Assembly: GCA_028278645.1 (NCBI GenBank)
Contig: JANQDZ010000057.1
Location: 1 to 64,000 of the forward strand
Direction: 5' to 3'
DNA: 64,000 nucleotides
Origin: Longimicrobiales bacterium
GTDB taxonomy: Bacteria; Gemmatimonadota; Gemmatimonadetes; Longimicrobiales; Gaopeijiaceae
Part shown: piece by piece, positions 61,333 through 64,000 of the stretch
How the letters are laid out: each line of letters opens with the position of its first letter
How positions within the stretch are numbered: the stretch's first letter is position 1
Translations under genes and position numbers: made by a program
The notes under the pieces: model-generated
Database searches by the model: none
Told to the model about the DNA's origin: nothing
The model's input: the letters and a program-made list of their open reading frames with translations, nothing else

Positions 61333-61980
61333 ATGGGCCAGGTGAGCTTTAAGGGAGAGACCTACAGCCTGGACAAGCACGGGTTCCTCGATCCACCTGA
61401 GCAGTGGAATGAGGATTTCGCAGAGGGCATGGCCAAAATGGTCGGGATCACCAAGGGGCTGACCGATCGTCATTGGCATATCATCAACTACCTCAGGAAG
61501 AAATTCCTCGAAGAAGAGACGGTCCCGGTGGTGGTGATGGCGTGCAGTGAGAACAAGATGCGGCTGTCTGAGCTCAGATACCTCTTTCCAGCCGGATACC
61601 ATCGGGGGGCCTGCAAGATCGCCGGCATCAACCACCGTTTCATGTACGAGACCAACTATTGGCTCACGTACGAGACCTGGGCTCCCCTCAAACCCAGGTA
61701 TGACCTGGACCAGGTCGGCTTTCTGAAGGACTATCAACGGTGGGACGAAGACTTCGTAGAAACCCTCATGGGGCAGTTGGATCCACCGGCAACCCCGACG
61801 GAGAGACACCTTCAGGTGGTTCGATTCCTGAGAAACTACTTCGTTGTGAACGGAGTGATCCCGGCGGTCTTTGAGGCGTGCACCGCAAACGACCTGACCT
61901 TGGAGGAGTTGAAGGAACTCTTCCCCGCCGGATACCGTAGGGGAGCTTGCAGGATGGCCGGCCTCCCGTTTTACGGGTAA
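61333..61980 (+). CDS. Tandem DsrC-like protein keeping only CysB in both halves
   Basis: A 215-residue fusion of two DsrC-like domains. Half 1 (about 1-103): YSLDKHGFLDPPEQWNEDFA, LTDRHWHIINYLRKKFLEEE, YLFPAGYHRGACKIAGI. Half 2 (about 118-215): YDLDQVGFLKDYQRWDEDFV, TERHLQVVRFLRNYFVVNGV, ELFPAGYRRGACRMAGLPFY then Gly and stop. Each half keeps the inner cysteine (CysB, in RGAC). Neither has the penultimate CysA: half 1 runs on as INHRFMYETN and half 2 ends before it. The start at 61333 is used because GGAGG lies 6 nt upstream (ATG at 61321 is weaker). It follows regulator B by 21 nt. It may hold sulfur, pair with a CysA-only DsrC, or serve a regulatory role. Confidence 0.87.
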   Translation: MGQVSFKGETYSLDKHGFLDPPEQWNEDFAEGMAKMVGITKGLTDRHWHIINYLRKKFLEEETVPVVVMACSENKMRLSELRYLFPAGYHRGACKIAGINHRFMYETNYWLTYETWAPLKPRYDLDQVGFLKDYQRWDEDFVETLMGQLDPPATPTERHLQVVRFLRNYFVVNGVIPAVFEACTANDLTLEELKELFPAGYRRGACRMAGLPFYG

Positions 61981-61986
61981 CCGGCT

Positions 61987-63633
61987 CTAGGTTCTTTCCT
62001 CCAATTCTCGCTCGATTCTCTGGGAGGTCTCGGTCACCGAAAGCCCCCCCAACGCCGTGCACCGCAGCTCATGGGGCATGGCCTTACCGACGTCATCCAT
62101 GGTCTGGATGACCTCGTCCAACGGAATTACGGCGTCGAAGCCCGCCAGAGCCATGTTGGCCGAAGCCACGGCGTTGCTGGCAGCCAGCACGTTCCGTCCG
62201 AGGCAGGGCACCTCAACCCGGTTGGCAACGGGATCGCAAATCATGCCCAGGGTGTTTTGGAGGGCCATGGACGCGGCCGAGAGAGCCTGGTCGGTGGACC
62301 CGTCCTTCAAGGTGACCAAGGCCGCGGCGGCCATGGCGGACCCTGCGCCGCACTCCGCCTGACACCCGCAGACCTCCGCAGCGAACGTGGAGCCGGCTGT
62401 AATAAAAACCCCCACGAGTCCGGCGGCGAGCATGGCTTTCGCCATAGCCTCCTCGGAGGCTCCGGCGTCGTGACCCGCCCCCAAAACCGTGGCCGGTAGG
62501 GCCCCGCAGGACCCTGCGGTGGGAGCGGCCACCACCACACCCATGGAACTCTTTACCTCCATGATGGCCGAGGTGTAGAGGATGATCCGGTTCAACATCC
62601 CGAGGTCCAGGAGTGATCCGGCTTCCAAGCTGTTGTGGTAGTCGCCGGTCTGGGGAGGGAGAATCCGGTTATCGTACTCGGTCCCTGCCAAACCCTCCTC
62701 CACCGATCCTTCCATGATTCGGATGATCTCCACCATCCGGCTCAGGACGTCATCCTGGGGAATGTCCCCTCGGTCGCTCTCGTATCGGGCCGCCAGCTCC
62801 CAATACTCCCAGTTTCCACCTTCTGCGAACCGTTGCAGGCCGGAGGCGTCAATGAAGGGAACCTCCATTCCTTTCTTTGACTGAACGGGTAGGACCGGCG
62901 CGAGGAACCGGACTTCAGAGACGGGCCAGTCTCGGAGCGCGTCGTCCAGATTCTCCCTGGAGGGGAAGGCACGAGCCCGGACCTGAATAATCGCCGCGGA
63001 AGAGGAACCGTGCACCAGAACCTCGTCCGCCTCCAAGGTTCGCGCCAAATCTGCCGAGAAGGTGTCAAAGGCCTTGTCGTCGGAAAACGGACCCTTCTCA
63101 CCGGCCCAATCCCCTCCCAGGAAGATCAGAGTCTCGTGGTAGTCCCCCGCAAAGGTGACGGGCAGGCCATCGATCTGGTCGACCCGAATGATACCGCCGC
63201 CCGTGGACACCGCGACCATCCGGTGCTCCAAACCCGGACCTTGGAGTGTCAGTCGATAGGTGTTCGGGTGGTACGCGGGGAAGTCCGTGACCCTGACCGT
63301 GACACCGATGCCGGCCCGGGCTATGGCCTCGGCGGAGTCCACTAGTCGCTCGTCCGCTGCATCCCAGCCCAGGAGACCACCAAAGAGCCCCATATCGGAT
63401 CCCTGGCTCTCATGGGTGGTGGCCAGCGATCCGTCCGGATGAAACTCCATCAGGACGTTCTCGACCTCCCCACCCATCAGGTCACGAGCCAACCGACCGA
63501 TTCTGACGGCTGCTGCACAGTGGGAGCTGGAAGGGCCACGCATCACCGGCCCAATGACATCATTAAAGATGGAAGGAGGAAGCTGAGGAGCGTCTGCCGA
63601 GAGAATGGGCAGTCCGGTCTTTCGCTCCCTCAT
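61987..63633 (-). CDS. sdaA: L-serine ammonia-lyase (iron-sulfur serine dehydratase), single chain
   Basis: A 548-residue enzyme that deaminates L-serine to pyruvate. The beta domain comes first (VIGPVMRGPSSSHCAAAVRI with GRLARDLMGGEVENVLMEF; THESQGSDMGLFGGLLG). The alpha domain follows (IMEVKSSMGVVVAAPTAGSC; EVCGCQAECGAGSAMAAAAL; GMICDPVANRVEVPCLGRN) with the cysteines expected to ligate the [4Fe-4S] cluster. This is the fused one-chain layout. The start at 63633 overlaps the upstream BNR gene stop (ATGA), and upstream residues in the longer frame are not enzyme-like. It converges with the tandem DsrC gene. Confidence 0.93.
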   Translation of the reverse strand: MRERKTGLPILSADAPQLPPSIFNDVIGPVMRGPSSSHCAAAVRIGRLARDLMGGEVENVLMEFHPDGSLATTHESQGSDMGLFGGLLGWDAADERLVDSAEAIARAGIGVTVRVTDFPAYHPNTYRLTLQGPGLEHRMVAVSTGGGIIRVDQIDGLPVTFAGDYHETLIFLGGDWAGEKGPFSDDKAFDTFSADLARTLEADEVLVHGSSSAAIIQVRARAFPSRENLDDALRDWPVSEVRFLAPVLPVQSKKGMEVPFIDASGLQRFAEGGNWEYWELAARYESDRGDIPQDDVLSRMVEIIRIMEGSVEEGLAGTEYDNRILPPQTGDYHNSLEAGSLLDLGMLNRIILYTSAIMEVKSSMGVVVAAPTAGSCGALPATVLGAGHDAGASEEAMAKAMLAAGLVGVFITAGSTFAAEVCGCQAECGAGSAMAAAALVTLKDGSTDQALSAASMALQNTLGMICDPVANRVEVPCLGRNVLAASNAVASANMALAGFDAVIPLDEVIQTMDDVGKAMPHELRCTALGGLSVTETSQRIERELEERT

Positions 63634-64000
63634 GGGGTCCCCCCAAACAGTTGGCGGACCGGGTCCAGGTCCAGAACGAAGGCGCTTCGACCATGGGTTC
63701 CGATGACCAGTTCCCCTTCCCTCTCGTGAATATCCAGGTCGTGCACCGGCGTTGTGGGAAGGCGCGCCGAAAGCGCGTGCCACGTCGATCCCCCGTCGCC
63801 GGACACAAAAACCCCCAAGTCGGTGCCGACATAGAGGACGTCCGGATACGCGGGGTCTTCCTGAATCACATTTATGGATTCGTCCGGCAGGTTCCCGACG
63901 ATGGAGGTCCAGGTGGCACCACGGTCGTCGGACCGGAAAAGAAAGGAAGAAAAATCGTCCTCTCGAAAACCTGTTTGAGACAGGTACACTCGGCTCGGAT
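63630..64000 (-). CDS. BNR/VPS10-like repeat protein, C-terminal part (truncated by window end)
   Basis: The minus-strand frame is open to the window edge; 123 C-terminal residues are visible. Repeats of the BNR/sortilin (VPS10-like) type are evident: FLFRSDDRGATWTSIVGNLP, VLYVGTDLGVFVSGDGGSTW, RLPTTPVHDLDIHEREGELV and IGTHGRSAFVLDLDPVRQLF, the usual C-terminus of exported multi-blade propellers of this kind. They are beta-propellers of unclear, often extracellular, function. Its stop overlaps the serine dehydratase start by 4 nt. The N-terminus lies outside the window. Confidence 0.85.
   Translation of the reverse strand, partial: PSRVYLSQTGFREDDFSSFLFRSDDRGATWTSIVGNLPDESINVIQEDPAYPDVLYVGTDLGVFVSGDGGSTWHALSARLPTTPVHDLDIHEREGELVIGTHGRSAFVLDLDPVRQLFGGTP

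Noticed and set aside
63871-63883. Further TTTATGGATTCG-like match to the regulator repeats
   Set aside because: It lies inside a clear coding sequence and lacks the GGG start; likely chance.

Overview
This 64 kb window is a GC-rich, densely packed bacterial chromosome segment from a Gram-negative (didermic) organism. It encodes TonB-dependent and SusC/SusD outer membrane proteins, a complete set of type II secretion genes, an RND tripartite pump and many lipoproteins. The style of the proteins (SusC/D pair, glycine-linker lipoproteins, carboxypeptidase-regulatory-like plus plug proteins, TolB-propeller S9 peptidases, M28 peptidases with a small C-terminal domain) suggests a member of the Gemmatimonadota or a near relative. 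That is an inference from gene content; no rRNA or marker tree was available. No rRNA, tRNA, CRISPR array, insertion sequence or phage gene was seen.

Layout. 1-1.7 kb: the end of an HNH nuclease gene, a DUF4342 gene, and a gene of unknown function interrupted by an in-frame amber codon. 1.8-5.9 kb: M28 peptidase, HAD phosphatase, propeller protein, small conserved protein. 6-11.6 kb: an ECF sigma / anti-sigma / TonB-receptor / outer membrane protein operon preceded by a 21-bp tandem repeat. 11.7-24.2 kb: S9 peptidase, several plug-like proteins that lack a barrel, a SusC/SusD pair, and on the minus strand a deiodinase-like thioredoxin-fold gene with an in-frame UGA and a SECIS-like hairpin (a probable selenoprotein). 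24.2-27.5 kb: YbdG-like channel, an SRPBCC protein and a MarR regulator sharing identical 15-bp operators, and another barrel-less plug protein. 27.7-36.9 kb: a long minus-strand operon centred on poly-gamma-glutamate synthase genes (pgsB, pgsC, pgsW) with DUF6305, a TRAP-like permease, a 54-residue membrane protein, an AstE/AspA-like metallohydrolase and a C69 dipeptidase. 37.1-44.6 kb: TolC/adaptor/RND pump of heavy-metal type, a DUF819 membrane protein and upp. 44.6-55.1 kb: type II secretion genes in the order G-F-H-I-J-K-L-M-C-D-E. 55.4-56.9 kb: a DUF1846 protein. 57-62 kb: a DsrC/DsrMK-related sulfur-redox module with two divergent regulators. 62-64 kb: L-serine dehydratase and the end of a BNR-repeat protein.

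The strongest candidate for an undescribed system is the 57-62 kb module. Two paralogous regulators (excisionase-type HTH, seven-cysteine CW-type domain, receiver-like domain) are divergently transcribed. One heads an arm with a DsrC-like protein that keeps only the penultimate cysteine (CysA) followed by DsrM-like and DsrK-like membrane/iron-sulfur subunits. The other heads an arm with a fused tandem DsrC-like protein that keeps only the inner cysteine (CysB) in both halves. The two cysteines that form the DsrC disulfide are therefore split between different proteins. The deiodinase-like selenoprotein and the poly-gamma-glutamate operon are the next most interesting items.
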